A stretch of 64,000 nt of DNA, from assembly GCA_902786745.1 (NCBI GenBank), contig CADADR010000001.1, forward strand, positions 248,001 through 312,000. Direction: 5' to 3'. The position numbers and the translations under genes are program-made. Below the pieces are notes generated by a model. That model saw only the letters and a program-made list of their open reading frames with translations, was not told where the DNA came from and did not search any database. This stretch comes from an uncultured Bacteroidia bacterium (GTDB taxonomy: Bacteria; Bacteroidota; Bacteroidia; Bacteroidales; F082). Numbering within the stretch: the stretch's first letter is position 1; each line of letters starts with the position of its first letter. Below are positions 28,041 through 38,502 of this stretch, piece after piece.

Positions 28041-30251
28041 ATGGACAAAGTAACTATCATTGACTACGACCGGATCTACAAGAACTTCATCGACGAGAAG
28101 TACCTGCATGACGGTCACGACGAATACTACTACCGCAACCAACAGGTGAAGAAACCCGAAGGCGGCTGGCGTCACCTGCGTTCCGACGAAATCGAACGCC
28201 TGGTAAAAAACAGCAACTCCGCCACCAACTGGGACGACATCTGGGTCACCGACGAATTCGACACCAACATGGTGCGCAACAACCATTTCTTTGGTATGGT
28301 GCGTATTGGTCGCGTTACGCGTAACGTGTTGCAGTACCACGACCTGCGCGTGCCCATCGGCATCACCGACAGCAGCATCATCTCCTGCGACATCGGCAAC
28401 GATGTGGCCATCCACGACGTGCATTATATGGCCAACTACATCATCGGCGACCGCACCATCCTCTTCAACATACAGGAGATCTCCACCACCGACCACTCCA
28501 AGTTTGGCAACGGCACCATCAAAGAAGGCGAGCCAGAGAGCGTGCGTGTGTGGCTCGAGGTGATGAACGAGATCGGGAGTCGAAAAATCATGCCCTTCGA
28601 CGGCATGACCACCGCCGATGCCTATCTCTGGGCCAAATACACCGACGACACCCAGCTGCAATCACGACTGAAAGAGATCACCCAGGCCAGCGTCGACTTC
28701 CACCGAGGCTACTACGGCACCGTAGGCGAGTCGTGCGTCATCAAGAACTGCTGGATCCTGAAGGATGCCAAAGTGGGACCGCACTGCTACATCAAAGGTG
28801 CAAGCAAGCTGAAAAACGTCACTATCAACTCGTCGGAAGAAGAGCCTTCACAGATTGGTGAGGGTGTCATCCTCGTCAATGGTATCACGGGCTATGGCTG
28901 CCGTATCTTCTATTCGGTAGTGGCCACCCGCTTTGTGCTCGGTGACAACTGCAACTTGAAATATGGCGCCCGCCTGATTAACTCTGTGTTGGGCGACAAC
29001 TCCACCATCTCGTGCTGCGAGGTGTTGAACAACCTTATCTTCCCTTCACACGAGCAACACCACAACAACTCCTTCCTCATCTCCGCCTGTGTGATGGGAC
29101 AGAGCAATATGGCCGCTGGTGCCACCATCGGCTCCAACCACAACAGCCGCGCCACCGATGGCGAGATCGTCGCCTCGCGTGGTTTCTGGCCAGGTCTCTG
29201 CTCCAGCATCAAGCACTCGTCGAGGTTCGCTTCCTTTACCCTGTTGTCGAAGGCCGACTATCCCAATGAACTCAACATCATGTTGCCGTTCTGCCTTGTC
29301 AACAACAACACGGCAGCCAATGAGCTAGAAGTCATGCCCGCCTACTGGTGGATGTACAACATGTACGCCATTGCCCGCAATACTTCGAAATATGTTAGCC
29401 GCGACAAGCGCAAGCGTAAGATACAAAACATCGAGTTTGAAACCCTTGCCCCTGACACCGTGGAGGAAATCATCGAAGGTCGCAAACTACTCGAGGTATG
29501 GGTCGCTAAGGCTTATCTCCGCAAGAAAGGCGAAAACCCTGAAAAATATGAGTATTATGACCTGCGTGAATGCGGTAAAAACCTGCTCGACAAAGAAGCC
29601 ACTACGGTGAACTCGCTGGAGGTCTTCGGCGAGCATATGGAGAAAGGCAAGCGTAAGGTGCGTATCCTCAAGCCTTTGGAGGCATATCATGCCTATGGCG
29701 ATATGATCACCTATTATGCCGTCACCAATTTACTGCATTATCTTGAGGCCCATCCTGAAACGGATATGGAAGGCATCGTCAACCATATGAAAGGCAAACG
29801 TCTCCGCAAATGGATCAACCTTGGCGGTCAGACCATGCCTGAGGAAAATGTCGACCAGCTGCGTGCCGACATCCGCGAGGGCAAGCTCAACAATTGGGAC
29901 GAGATTCATCGCCGTTATGATGCGTTATGGCAAGACTATCCAGCAGAGAAGATGCGTCACGCTTATTTCGCGCTGATGTTCCTCTACAAGGACGATGCCG
30001 ACGTGCTCACCAAGGAGATGTGGCACGAGAACCTTGACAAAGCTATCCGGATCCAACACTTCATCTGCGATCAGGTGTACGAGAGCCGCAAGAAAGACTA
30101 CGACAACGAGTTCCGCAACGCCACCTTCCGCAACGAAGCGGAGAAGATTGCCGTCATCGGCAAAATCGATGAAGTCTCCTTCGTTAAGCAGATCCGCAAG
30201 GAAACGGAGGAATTTGTTGCCCTAATCCAAAAATACAAAACCACCCATTAA
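28041..30251 (+). CDS. DUF4954 family protein
   Basis: 736 residues, cytoplasmic by absence of a signal peptide. The middle (about residues 80-400) shows repeated short strands of the left-handed beta-helix, hexapeptide-like kind (for example VRIGRVTRN, CDIGNDVAIHD, CWILKDAKVGPHCYIKG, NSVLGDNSTISCCEV, ATIGSNHNSR). That layout is seen in nucleotidyl- and acyl-transferases. The C-terminal 300 residues are helical and charged. I recognise it as the DUF4954 family, whose activity is, to my knowledge, not established. It starts directly after the rmlB stop and precedes nagB, so it belongs to the sugar-nucleotide operon; a role in sugar activation or modification is an inference. Confidence 0.8.
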   Translation: MDKVTIIDYDRIYKNFIDEKYLHDGHDEYYYRNQQVKKPEGGWRHLRSDEIERLVKNSNSATNWDDIWVTDEFDTNMVRNNHFFGMVRIGRVTRNVLQYHDLRVPIGITDSSIISCDIGNDVAIHDVHYMANYIIGDRTILFNIQEISTTDHSKFGNGTIKEGEPESVRVWLEVMNEIGSRKIMPFDGMTTADAYLWAKYTDDTQLQSRLKEITQASVDFHRGYYGTVGESCVIKNCWILKDAKVGPHCYIKGASKLKNVTINSSEEEPSQIGEGVILVNGITGYGCRIFYSVVATRFVLGDNCNLKYGARLINSVLGDNSTISCCEVLNNLIFPSHEQHHNNSFLISACVMGQSNMAAGATIGSNHNSRATDGEIVASRGFWPGLCSSIKHSSRFASFTLLSKADYPNELNIMLPFCLVNNNTAANELEVMPAYWWMYNMYAIARNTSKYVSRDKRKRKIQNIEFETLAPDTVEEIIEGRKLLEVWVAKAYLRKKGENPEKYEYYDLRECGKNLLDKEATTVNSLEVFGEHMEKGKRKVRILKPLEAYHAYGDMITYYAVTNLLHYLEAHPETDMEGIVNHMKGKRLRKWINLGGQTMPEENVDQLRADIREGKLNNWDEIHRRYDALWQDYPAEKMRHAYFALMFLYKDDADVLTKEMWHENLDKAIRIQHFICDQVYESRKKDYDNEFRNATFRNEAEKIAVIGKIDEVSFVKQIRKETEEFVALIQKYKTTH

Positions 30252-30286
30252 TTCTCAATTGTCAATTATCAATTATCAATTATCAA
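30252..30286. repeat. Heptamer array (TTNTCAA)5 after the DUF4954 gene
   Basis: TTCTCAA, TTGTCAA, then TTATCAA three times, beginning directly after the stop codon and ending 13 nt before the nagB ATG. Confidence 0.9.
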
Positions 30287-30299
30287 TTAACTATACATC

Positions 30300-32059
<1,760 letters not shown>

Positions 32060-32094
32060 CTGAACAACTGATAACTGTCAACTGAACAACTGAA
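32060..32094. repeat. Degenerate CTG-containing heptamer array before ugd
   Basis: CTGAACAA, CTGATAA, CTGTCAA, CTGAACAA, CTGAA in tandem (7-8 bp units), filling the 35-bp gap between the WlbA-like gene and the ugd ATG. Confidence 0.75.
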
Positions 32095-33393
32095 ATGAAC
32101 ATCGCTGTCGCAGGTACCGGCTACGTCGGCCTCAGCATCGCCACTTTGTTGGCCCAACACAACCACGTCACCGCGGTGGATGTCATCCCCGAGAAAGTGG
32201 ACTTGATCAACCATAAGAAGTCGCCCATCCAGGACGAATACATCGAGAAATACCTGGCCGAGAAAGACTTAGACCTCACGGCCACCCTCGATGGTGCCGC
32301 AGCCTATCGCGACTCCGAGTTCGTCGTCATCGCCGCCCCAACCAACTACGACCCGCAGAAGAACTTCTTCGACACGAGCCATGTGGAAGAGGTCATCGAC
32401 CTCGTACTGAGCGTCAACCCCGACGCGGTAATGGTCATCAAGAGCACCATCCCAGTGGGTTACACCCGTAGCCTCTACGTGAAATATGCCGCCAAAGGCG
32501 TGAAGAAATTCAACCTCTTATTCTCGCCCGAGTTCCTCCGCGAGAGCAAGGCCCTATACGACAACCTCTATCCCAGCCGTATCATCGTGGGCTATCCCAA
32601 ACCTATTTCGGGTTATGACAAGGAAAATGAAGCCATCCTCAAGGTGGTTTCCGTTGACCTTGAAGCCAAGGCGCATCAATTTGCCGATTTGCTGAAGCAG
32701 GGTGCCATCAAGCAGGATGTGCCCACGCTCTTCATGGGTATGAAGGAGGCCGAGGCAGTGAAGCTTTTTGCCAACACCTATCTGGCCTTGCGTGTGAGTT
32801 ATTTCAATGAACTCGACACCTATGCCGAGGTGAAAGGCCTCGACCCGCAGGCCATCATCGAAGGCATCTGCCTCGACCCGCGTATCGGCACACATTACAA
32901 CAACCCATCGTTCGGCTATGGTGGTTACTGTCTGCCCAAGGACACCAAGCAGCTACTGGCCAATTATGAGGACGTGCCGCAAAACATGATGAGTGCTATC
33001 GTGGAGAGCAACCGCACGCGCAAGGACTTCATCGCCGACCAGGTGCTGAAGAAAGCAGGCTACTACGATTACTACGACCAAGGACAGTATAACGCTGCCC
33101 AGGAGAAACACTGCGTCATCGGCGTGTACCGTCTGACGATGAAGTCGAACAGCGACAACTTCCGTCAGAGCTCCATCCAAGGCGTGATGAAACGCATCAA
33201 AGCCAAAGGTGCGGTGGTCATCATCTACGAACCCACGCTGAAGGATGGCTCGACCTTCTTTGGTAGCCTGGTGGTCAACGATCTCGCCAAGTTCAAGGCG
33301 CAGAGCCAAGCCATTATCGCCAATCGGTATGATGCCTGCCTGGATGATGTGATTGATAAAGTCTATACTAGGGATATTTTTAAACGAGATTAA
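32095..33393 (+). CDS. ugd: UDP-glucose 6-dehydrogenase-like nucleotide sugar dehydrogenase
   Basis: 432 residues; oxidises a UDP-hexose to the uronic acid with two NAD+, probably UDP-glucose to UDP-glucuronate. It has the N-terminal Rossmann motif [14 protein letters not shown], the linker [15 protein letters not shown], and the catalytic cysteine in [11 protein letters not shown]. The C-terminal domain is intact. The gene is followed by the PIG-L-like gene with a TAATG junction. A second, distinct dehydrogenase of the TviB type lies 4 kb downstream, so the locus makes at least two uronic acids. Confidence 0.92.
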   Translation: MNIAVAGTGYVGLSIATLLAQHNHVTAVDVIPEKVDLINHKKSPIQDEYIEKYLAEKDLDLTATLDGAAAYRDSEFVVIAAPTNYDPQKNFFDTSHVEEVIDLVLSVNPDAVMVIKSTIPVGYTRSLYVKYAAKGVKKFNLLFSPEFLRESKALYDNLYPSRIIVGYPKPISGYDKENEAILKVVSVDLEAKAHQFADLLKQGAIKQDVPTLFMGMKEAEAVKLFANTYLALRVSYFNELDTYAEVKGLDPQAIIEGICLDPRIGTHYNNPSFGYGGYCLPKDTKQLLANYEDVPQNMMSAIVESNRTRKDFIADQVLKKAGYYDYYDQGQYNAAQEKHCVIGVYRLTMKSNSDNFRQSSIQGVMKRIKAKGAVVIIYEPTLKDGSTFFGSLVVNDLAKFKAQSQAIIANRYDACLDDVIDKVYTRDIFKRD

Positions 33394-34784
33394 TGTTTAA
33401 TAAAACTGACCCATCCTACTTTGACGGCCCATGGTCCTTTGAGAAGACCGAACATGCTGTGCTCGGCCTCTGCAAGATCATCGACCGTTATGCCCATAAG
33501 CTGACGTTGGAAGACCTGCAAAACGACCCCCGTTGCGCCCGCATTCCCGACCTTAGCCTCGATAGGGTGCAAGAGGTCATTGCCGCAGTGGAAGCCAAAC
33601 TCTGGCGTGGCGCCAAGTTCTTCGAGAACGAGGTAATCTATCACACTGGTCCGCATCACGACGACATTATGTTGGGTCTCATGCCCTTCATCAACAGGCA
33701 GCTGCGGACGCCTACCAACCAGGTGCACTTCGCCATCATGACCTCGGGTTACCACTCCGTCACCGATGAATTCCTTCAGAAGGCCTTGGAAGACACCTTG
33801 GACTACTTGCATCAAGGTCGCATCCAGATGGTGCTTTACCCCGATTTCTTTGAGCGAGGCTACCGTTTCAAGCAAGAGAAAGACATCCATCATTACCTCG
33901 ACAACGTGGCCCGCAAAAACCCCGACGAGATGCGTCGTGGCTTCTGCCACCGCATCCTTCGTGACGCGGTAGGGCTGTGGGGGTTGAAGAGCGTCGCCGA
34001 TGTCGAAGCGCGCTTCACGACGGAGATCGAAAACCTCAAGGCAGGCAACCCCAACAGCCCCGAGCTCCAGAAGCTCAAAGGTGAGATTCGCGAGTTTGAA
34101 GAGGAACTCGTTTGGGCCTATGCCGGCACCGCCTTGGACCATATTCATCACCTTAGGCTGGGGTTGTATGAAAGTAAAAGCGAGGTGCCTGAGCCTGTCG
34201 AAGGCCCGACTAACAATGAACCGGCCCTTCGACGAGCTCAGGGACCTTGGTCTCCCAACCGTCAACGTGACGTTGAGCCCATCCTCAATCAATTGCGTGC
34301 GCTGAAGCCTACCGTCATCACCGTGGCCATCGACTCGGAGGGACAGGGACCCAACACACACTACAAGGTCATGCAGAGCATCGCGGAGGCCGTCAGGCTC
34401 TGGGGCGAGGAGGCCGACCTCAGCAAGCTGAGGATCTTCGGCTATCGTAACGTGTGGTCGACGTTCCATCCAGCCGAGGCCAACGTCTACGTCCCCGTGT
34501 CGCTCAACGCCTTCGCCGTGTTCGAGAAAGCCTTCAAGGACAGCTACCTAACCCAATATAAGGCAGAATTCCCCAATCCCGACTTCGACGGACCTTTCAG
34601 CGAGCTGGCGGAGCACATCTGGGTGAAGAATTATAAGGATATCCAGTTCATCCTCGGGAAGAACTTCTTCTACGAAAGCGACCACCCACTCATCCGCGCC
34701 ACGCATGGACTGATTTTTTTGAAGGAAATGGACGCGAAGGGATTTGTTGCCCTAGCGGAGGAGATGAAACAAAAGATAGGTTAA
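33393..34784 (+). CDS. PIG-L/LmbE-like deacetylase with an in-frame palindromic insert
   Basis: 463 residues. GPHHDDIMLG (near residue 90) corresponds to the HPDD zinc motif of PIG-L N-acetylglucosaminyl deacetylases, and TSGYHSVTDEF follows where expected. HIHHLRLGLYES near residue 250 may supply the further zinc histidine. It resembles the C-terminal part of large Bacteroides proteins annotated as glucosamine-6-phosphate deaminase fused to a PIG-L domain; here the nagB part is a separate gene 2.3 kb upstream. Between LGLYESKS and RDVEPILNQLRAL lies an extra segment (EVPEPVEGPTNNEPALRRA then QGP), the translation of the palindromic element at 34184-34246. It probably removes acetyl groups from an amino sugar in this pathway. 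Confidence 0.75.
   Translation: MFNKTDPSYFDGPWSFEKTEHAVLGLCKIIDRYAHKLTLEDLQNDPRCARIPDLSLDRVQEVIAAVEAKLWRGAKFFENEVIYHTGPHHDDIMLGLMPFINRQLRTPTNQVHFAIMTSGYHSVTDEFLQKALEDTLDYLHQGRIQMVLYPDFFERGYRFKQEKDIHHYLDNVARKNPDEMRRGFCHRILRDAVGLWGLKSVADVEARFTTEIENLKAGNPNSPELQKLKGEIREFEEELVWAYAGTALDHIHHLRLGLYESKSEVPEPVEGPTNNEPALRRAQGPWSPNRQRDVEPILNQLRALKPTVITVAIDSEGQGPNTHYKVMQSIAEAVRLWGEEADLSKLRIFGYRNVWSTFHPAEANVYVPVSLNAFAVFEKAFKDSYLTQYKAEFPNPDFDGPFSELAEHIWVKNYKDIQFILGKNFFYESDHPLIRATHGLIFLKEMDAKGFVALAEEMKQKIG
34184..34246. repeat. Palindromic element inside the PIG-L-like gene (family A, copy 2)
   Basis: Left arm 34184-34207 (CCTGAGCCTGTCGAAGG core) and right arm 34223-34246 (CCTTCGACGAGCTCAGGGACC) are inverted around about 15 nt. 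The reading frame (VPEPVEGP, then RRAQGP) matches copy 1 on the left side. Confidence 0.9.
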
Positions 34785-34812
34785 TTGATAATTGATAGTT
34801 GATAATTGACAA
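34785..34812. repeat. Heptamer array (TTGATAA)4 upstream of four-helix gene 1
   Basis: TTGATAA, TTGATAG, TTGATAA, TTGACAA start directly after the PIG-L stop and end 2 nt before the ATG at 34815. Read on the other strand they are TTATCAA units, that is, inverted relative to the array after the same gene (35163-35211). Confidence 0.9.
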
Positions 34813-34814
34813 TT

Positions 34815-35162
34815 ATGGGTAATGCGATTCAGGATAAAACTAAGGCTTTTGCGATTAAAATTATCAATTGTTATAAGTTCTTGACCGAAGAGCAACATGA
34901 ATTTGTCATGTCAAAACAAATGCTCCGCTGTGGCACTAGTATAGGAGCAAACACACGTGAAAGCAAAAACGCACAATCCCGGAATGACTTTCTCAGTAAG
35001 CTTAGCATAGCTTTAAAAGAAGCTGATGAAACTGACTATTGGCTTGACCTTCTTCACTCAACAGATTATATAGATAATGATACGTATGACTCTTTAGCAA
35101 CCGACTGCGCTGAGATCATAAAAATACTTACCGCCATCATCAAAACCCTTAAAGGCGAATAA
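34815..35162 (+). CDS. Four-helix-bundle protein (S23/Avd-like), copy 1
   Basis: 115 residues, all helical, with the family core CGTSIGANTRESKNAQSR (residues about 38-56) and SIALKEADETDYWLDLL. The family includes the protein encoded in 23S rRNA intervening sequences and the Avd accessory protein of diversity-generating retroelements; free-standing members have no settled role. Neither rRNA nor a reverse transcriptase is nearby. The gene is AT-rich beside GC-rich neighbours and sits exactly between two heptamer arrays of opposite orientation, like its relative at 45733. I start it at the ATG after the array; an in-frame TTG at 34806 lies within the array. Confidence 0.88.
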   Translation: MGNAIQDKTKAFAIKIINCYKFLTEEQHEFVMSKQMLRCGTSIGANTRESKNAQSRNDFLSKLSIALKEADETDYWLDLLHSTDYIDNDTYDSLATDCAEIIKILTAIIKTLKGE

Positions 35163-35211
35163 TTCTCAATTTTCAATTTTCAATTCTCAATTTTCAATTA
35201 TTAATTATCTA
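35163..35211. repeat. Heptamer array (TTTTCAA)7 downstream of four-helix gene 1
   Basis: TTCTCAA, TTTTCAA, TTTTCAA, TTCTCAA, TTTTCAA, TTATTAA, TTATCTA: seven units filling the gap from the stop codon to 1 nt before the pnuC ATG. Confidence 0.9.
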
Positions 35212-35212
35212 A

Positions 35213-35800
35213 ATGGACTTCCTATCTCACCATTGGCTCGACATTACCACCACGGCTCTCGGCTTGGCCTACATCCTCTTGGAATACAAGGCCAGCGTCT
35301 GGATGTGGGTCGTCGGCTTCGTGATGCAGAGCCTCGGCATCGTATTATATTACCAGAAAGGCCTCTACGCCGACTGCGGCATGGAGTTCTACTACCTCGC
35401 CATGACCGTCTACGGCTTCATCGCCTGGATGCGACACAAGCAGAAGGTCGCCGACCTCCCCATCCGTCACATGCCCAAGAAGATGGCCTTCATCTGGCTG
35501 GGCGTCGGTTTGGCGATCTGGGCCCTCATCTATTTCGTCTTGAGCCGTTTCACCAACTCCAACGTCCCTGTTGCCGATGCCTTCACCACCGCCTTGAGCA
35601 TCGTGGGCATCTGGGCTTTGGCACGCAAGTACCTCGAGCAGTGGTTCGTGTGGATTGTGGTCGACATCGTCACCAGCGCCTTGTATTTTTACAAGGACAT
35701 CCCCTTCAAGGCCAGCCTCTATACCTTGTATGTCGTCATTGCGGTGTTCGGCTACTTCAAGTGGAAGAAGATGATGCAGGAAAAGGCCCAAACGGCCTGA
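35213..35800 (+). CDS. pnuC: PnuC-family vitamin transporter
   Basis: 195 residues with about seven transmembrane helices. The family moves nicotinamide riboside (PnuC) or thiamine (PnuT) by facilitated diffusion. Family features are YILLEYKASVWMW, YYQKGLYADCGMEFYYLAM and YGFIAWMRHK. No thiamine or NAD-related gene, and no TPP-type riboswitch, is visible nearby, so the vitamin is not assigned. Its position inside a polysaccharide locus, directly after a heptamer-flanked four-helix gene, looks like a passenger or a rearrangement scar rather than a pathway partner. Confidence 0.85.
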   Translation: MDFLSHHWLDITTTALGLAYILLEYKASVWMWVVGFVMQSLGIVLYYQKGLYADCGMEFYYLAMTVYGFIAWMRHKQKVADLPIRHMPKKMAFIWLGVGLAIWALIYFVLSRFTNSNVPVADAFTTALSIVGIWALARKYLEQWFVWIVVDIVTSALYFYKDIPFKASLYTLYVVIAVFGYFKWKKMMQEKAQTA

Positions 35801-35839
35801 TAGCATAGCAAGAATAACAAATCATAAATACATATAGCC

Positions 35840-36148
35840 ATGGATAAAATTAAAGATCAAATCACGAACAACATTGAACAAGCCAAGTCGTTGGGCGACA
35901 GATTCCCCGCGCCTGTCATCGACAGAAAAGACGTCCATATCGTTGAGACGAAACTGAGAGCCTGCGGCTTAACGCGTTACAAAAGGAGTTACAAGATCGA
36001 CTTCGACAACGGCGGTTGGATCTTGGTGGAATACACCTCAAAGGCCCCAAGCCGTACGTCTGCCACCACCGCCAACCGCAGTGAGGTAAAAGTCACCAGC
36101 AGCGACCCCTCGTTCAACTTCTCTGACTCTTGGGATGAGAAGGCGTAA
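35840..36148 (+). CDS. Hypothetical protein, 102 residues
   Basis: I do not recognise the family. The N-terminal 30 residues are charged and helical. The middle (residues 33-68) looks like a small alpha-beta unit ending in the strand GWILVEYTSKAP. The last 30 residues are Ser/Thr/Asp-rich and probably disordered. It has no signal peptide or membrane segment. It starts at an ATG 39 nt after pnuC with no visible -7 box, and is followed by 47 nt of very AT-rich sequence before the TviC-like gene. Codon use matches the GC-rich neighbours, so it is likely a real gene. Confidence 0.6.
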   Translation: MDKIKDQITNNIEQAKSLGDRFPAPVIDRKDVHIVETKLRACGLTRYKRSYKIDFDNGGWILVEYTSKAPSRTSATTANRSEVKVTSSDPSFNFSDSWDEKA

Positions 36149-36195
36149 GAAGGCTTACTAAAGCTCAAATAATATTTTCTATTATATTATATTAT

Positions 36196-37167
36196 ATGTA
36201 CTCGAATCTTCAATTTCCTAAAGATTCTCTTTTTCTCATCACAGGTGGTGCCGGTTTTATTGGTTCCAACCTTTGCGAGGCTATTCTTAAACTAGGCTAC
36301 AAAGTACGTTGTCTCGATGATCTAAGTACAGGCAAGCAGTCTAACGTGGATCCGTTTGTGGGCCATTCGAACTATGAGTTCATCAAAGGCGATATCAAGG
36401 ATCTTGACACATGCATGAAAGCCTGCAATGGAGTTGATTATGTGCTTAACGAAGCCGCTTGGGGCAGTGTGCCCCGAAGCATTGAGATGCCTTTGTTTTA
36501 TAGCCTAAACAACATCCAAGGCACTTTAAATATGCTTGAAGCCGCACGACAGAACAAAGTGAAAGCCTTTGTTTATGCTTCGAGCTCATCTGTTTATGGC
36601 GACGAAGCCCATCTTCCTAAGCAAGAAGGAGTGGAAGGCAATCTGCTTAGTCCATACGCTGTCTGCAAACGTTGCGATGAGGAATGGGCCAAGCAATATG
36701 CTAAGCATTACGGCTTGAAGACAATAGGACTTCGTTATTTCAATGTGTTTGGTAGACGCCAAGACCCCGATGGCGCCTATGCTGCGGTTTTGCCGAAGTT
36801 CATCAAGATGTTATTGAACGATGAAAGGCCGACCATCAATGGTGACGGTAAACAAAGCCGCGATTTTACCTATATCGAAAACGTAATAGAAGCCAATTTG
36901 AAGGCCTGCTCGGCTCCTGATGAGGCTAGCGGAGAGGTCTTCAATATAGCCTATGGTGGCAGGGAGTATCTCATCGACATCTATCATACTTTGACCAAGG
37001 CATTGGGAAAAGATATTGAGCCTATCTTTGGCCCCGAAAGGCCAGGCGACATCAAACATTCCAACGCCGATATTTCTAAAGCAAAGCGATTGTTGGGGTA
37101 TGACCCAGAATATGACTTCGAAAGAGGTCTGAATGAAGCCATTGAATGGTATAAAAACAATTTGTAA
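36196..37167 (+). CDS. NAD-dependent epimerase, TviC/WbpP-like
   Basis: 323 residues of the extended SDR family: LITGGAGFIGSN near residue 14, YASSSSVYGDE, and the catalytic Tyr-x3-Lys in SPYAVCKRCDEEW. The first residues (YSNLQFPKDSLFLITGGAG) and overall pattern are those of WbpP and TviC, which epimerise UDP-GlcNAc or UDP-GlcNAc uronate at C4. The next gene is the matching TviB-like dehydrogenase, so together they should provide UDP-N-acetylgalactosaminuronate. The upstream gap is a TTATA-rich stretch without a TAnnTTTG box. Confidence 0.9.
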   Translation: MYSNLQFPKDSLFLITGGAGFIGSNLCEAILKLGYKVRCLDDLSTGKQSNVDPFVGHSNYEFIKGDIKDLDTCMKACNGVDYVLNEAAWGSVPRSIEMPLFYSLNNIQGTLNMLEAARQNKVKAFVYASSSSVYGDEAHLPKQEGVEGNLLSPYAVCKRCDEEWAKQYAKHYGLKTIGLRYFNVFGRRQDPDGAYAAVLPKFIKMLLNDERPTINGDGKQSRDFTYIENVIEANLKACSAPDEASGEVFNIAYGGREYLIDIYHTLTKALGKDIEPIFGPERPGDIKHSNADISKAKRLLGYDPEYDFERGLNEAIEWYKNNL

Positions 37168-37188
37168 ACAATTAAAACACACAATACA

Positions 37189-38457
37189 ATGAAAGAAACA
37201 AGAATTTGTGTAATCGGACTCGGTTACGTCGGTCTGCCTTTGGCACGCCTTTTTTCCACCAAGTATCCCACGGTTGGTTTCGACATGAGTCAATCTCGTG
37301 TTGATGCCTTGATGAGTGGTCACGATGCCACACTTGAAGTGGCTGACGACCTCTTGCAGGATGCCATCAAAAACCATGGTTTCAAATGCACCTGTAAGCT
37401 CGAAGACATCAAGGACTGCAACTTCTATGTGGTTGCTGTTCCGACACCTGTCGACAATGATAACAACCCCGACTTGACTCCGCTTGTGGGTGCGAGCACC
37501 ACCGTGGGTAAAGTCATCGGCAAGGGCGATGTGGTGGTATATGAATCCACCGTTTATCCTGGTGTCACCGAAGACGAGTGCATCCCCGTGGTGGAAAAAG
37601 TCTCAGGCTTGAAGATGAACGTCGACTTTTATGGCGGCTATTCTCCTGAGCGTATCAACCCTGGCGACAAGCTACACACTGTGGAGCACATCAAAAAAGT
37701 GACGAGCGGCAGCACACCTGAAATCGGCAAGTACATCAACGAAGTGTACAGTTCGGTAATTACTGCTGGCACGCATCTCGCTCCGACCATCAAGGTGGCT
37801 GAGGCGGCCAAGGTGATTGAGAACTCGCAGCGCGACATCAACATCGCTTTTGTGAACGAGCTGAGCAAGATCTTCAACAAGATGGGTATCGACACTTTGG
37901 ATGTGTTGGAGGCTGCCGGCACCAAGTGGAACTTCCTGCCTTTCCGTCCGGGACTCGTGGGTGGCCACTGCATTGGCGTGGACCCGTATTATCTGGCCCA
38001 ATGCGCCAAGCGTTACGGTTACAACCCTGAGATTATCCTCGCTGGCCGTAGAATGAACGACGGCATGGGCGAGTATGTTGCCACCGAGACCATCAAGCTG
38101 ATGTTGAAGAAAGGCATCCAGGTCTTGAACAGCGACATCCTCATCCTTGGTTTCACTTTCAAGGAGAACTGCCCCGACGTGCGCAACACCAAGGTCATCG
38201 ACATCTATAAGGCCTTGAAGGAGTATAACCTCAACATCACGGTATATGATCCTTGGGCTAACCCAGCCATCGTAAAACACGAATATGGCATTGAAGTGGT
38301 AAACGAGTTGCCTAAGCAGAAGTTCGACGCTTGCATTGCTGCCGTCGCCCACAAGAAGTTCGAGGGTTTGGACATCCTCAGCCTGCTGAAGGAACACCAT
38401 GTGGTGTATGACGTGAAGTGCACGCTGGATAGAAAGATGGTGGATGGGAGGCTTTGA
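37189..38457 (+). CDS. UDP-HexNAc 6-dehydrogenase, TviB/WbpA-like
   Basis: 422 residues. It oxidises C6 of UDP-GlcNAc or UDP-GalNAc to the uronic acid. It has GLGYVGLPLARLFS at the NAD site, YSPERINPGDKLHT as expected for the HexNAc-specific branch, and the catalytic Cys in LVGGHCIGVDPYYL. The C-terminal domain (GFTFKENCPDVRNTKV) is complete. It is the partner of the TviC-like epimerase 21 bp upstream. GC-rich sequence ends with this gene: the following 6.5 kb is visibly AT-rich. Confidence 0.93.
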   Translation: MKETRICVIGLGYVGLPLARLFSTKYPTVGFDMSQSRVDALMSGHDATLEVADDLLQDAIKNHGFKCTCKLEDIKDCNFYVVAVPTPVDNDNNPDLTPLVGASTTVGKVIGKGDVVVYESTVYPGVTEDECIPVVEKVSGLKMNVDFYGGYSPERINPGDKLHTVEHIKKVTSGSTPEIGKYINEVYSSVITAGTHLAPTIKVAEAAKVIENSQRDINIAFVNELSKIFNKMGIDTLDVLEAAGTKWNFLPFRPGLVGGHCIGVDPYYLAQCAKRYGYNPEIILAGRRMNDGMGEYVATETIKLMLKKGIQVLNSDILILGFTFKENCPDVRNTKVIDIYKALKEYNLNITVYDPWANPAIVKHEYGIEVVNELPKQKFDACIAAVAHKKFEGLDILSLLKEHHVVYDVKCTLDRKMVDGRL

Positions 38458-38502
38458 TAAAGTCTCCTTTTTAGATTGAGGTTTATCAATCTTTTTACGT
38501 CT

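Noticed and set aside
34815..35162. Diversity-generating retroelement (Avd-like gene present)
   Set aside because: No reverse transcriptase, template repeat or variable repeat was seen near either four-helix-bundle gene.
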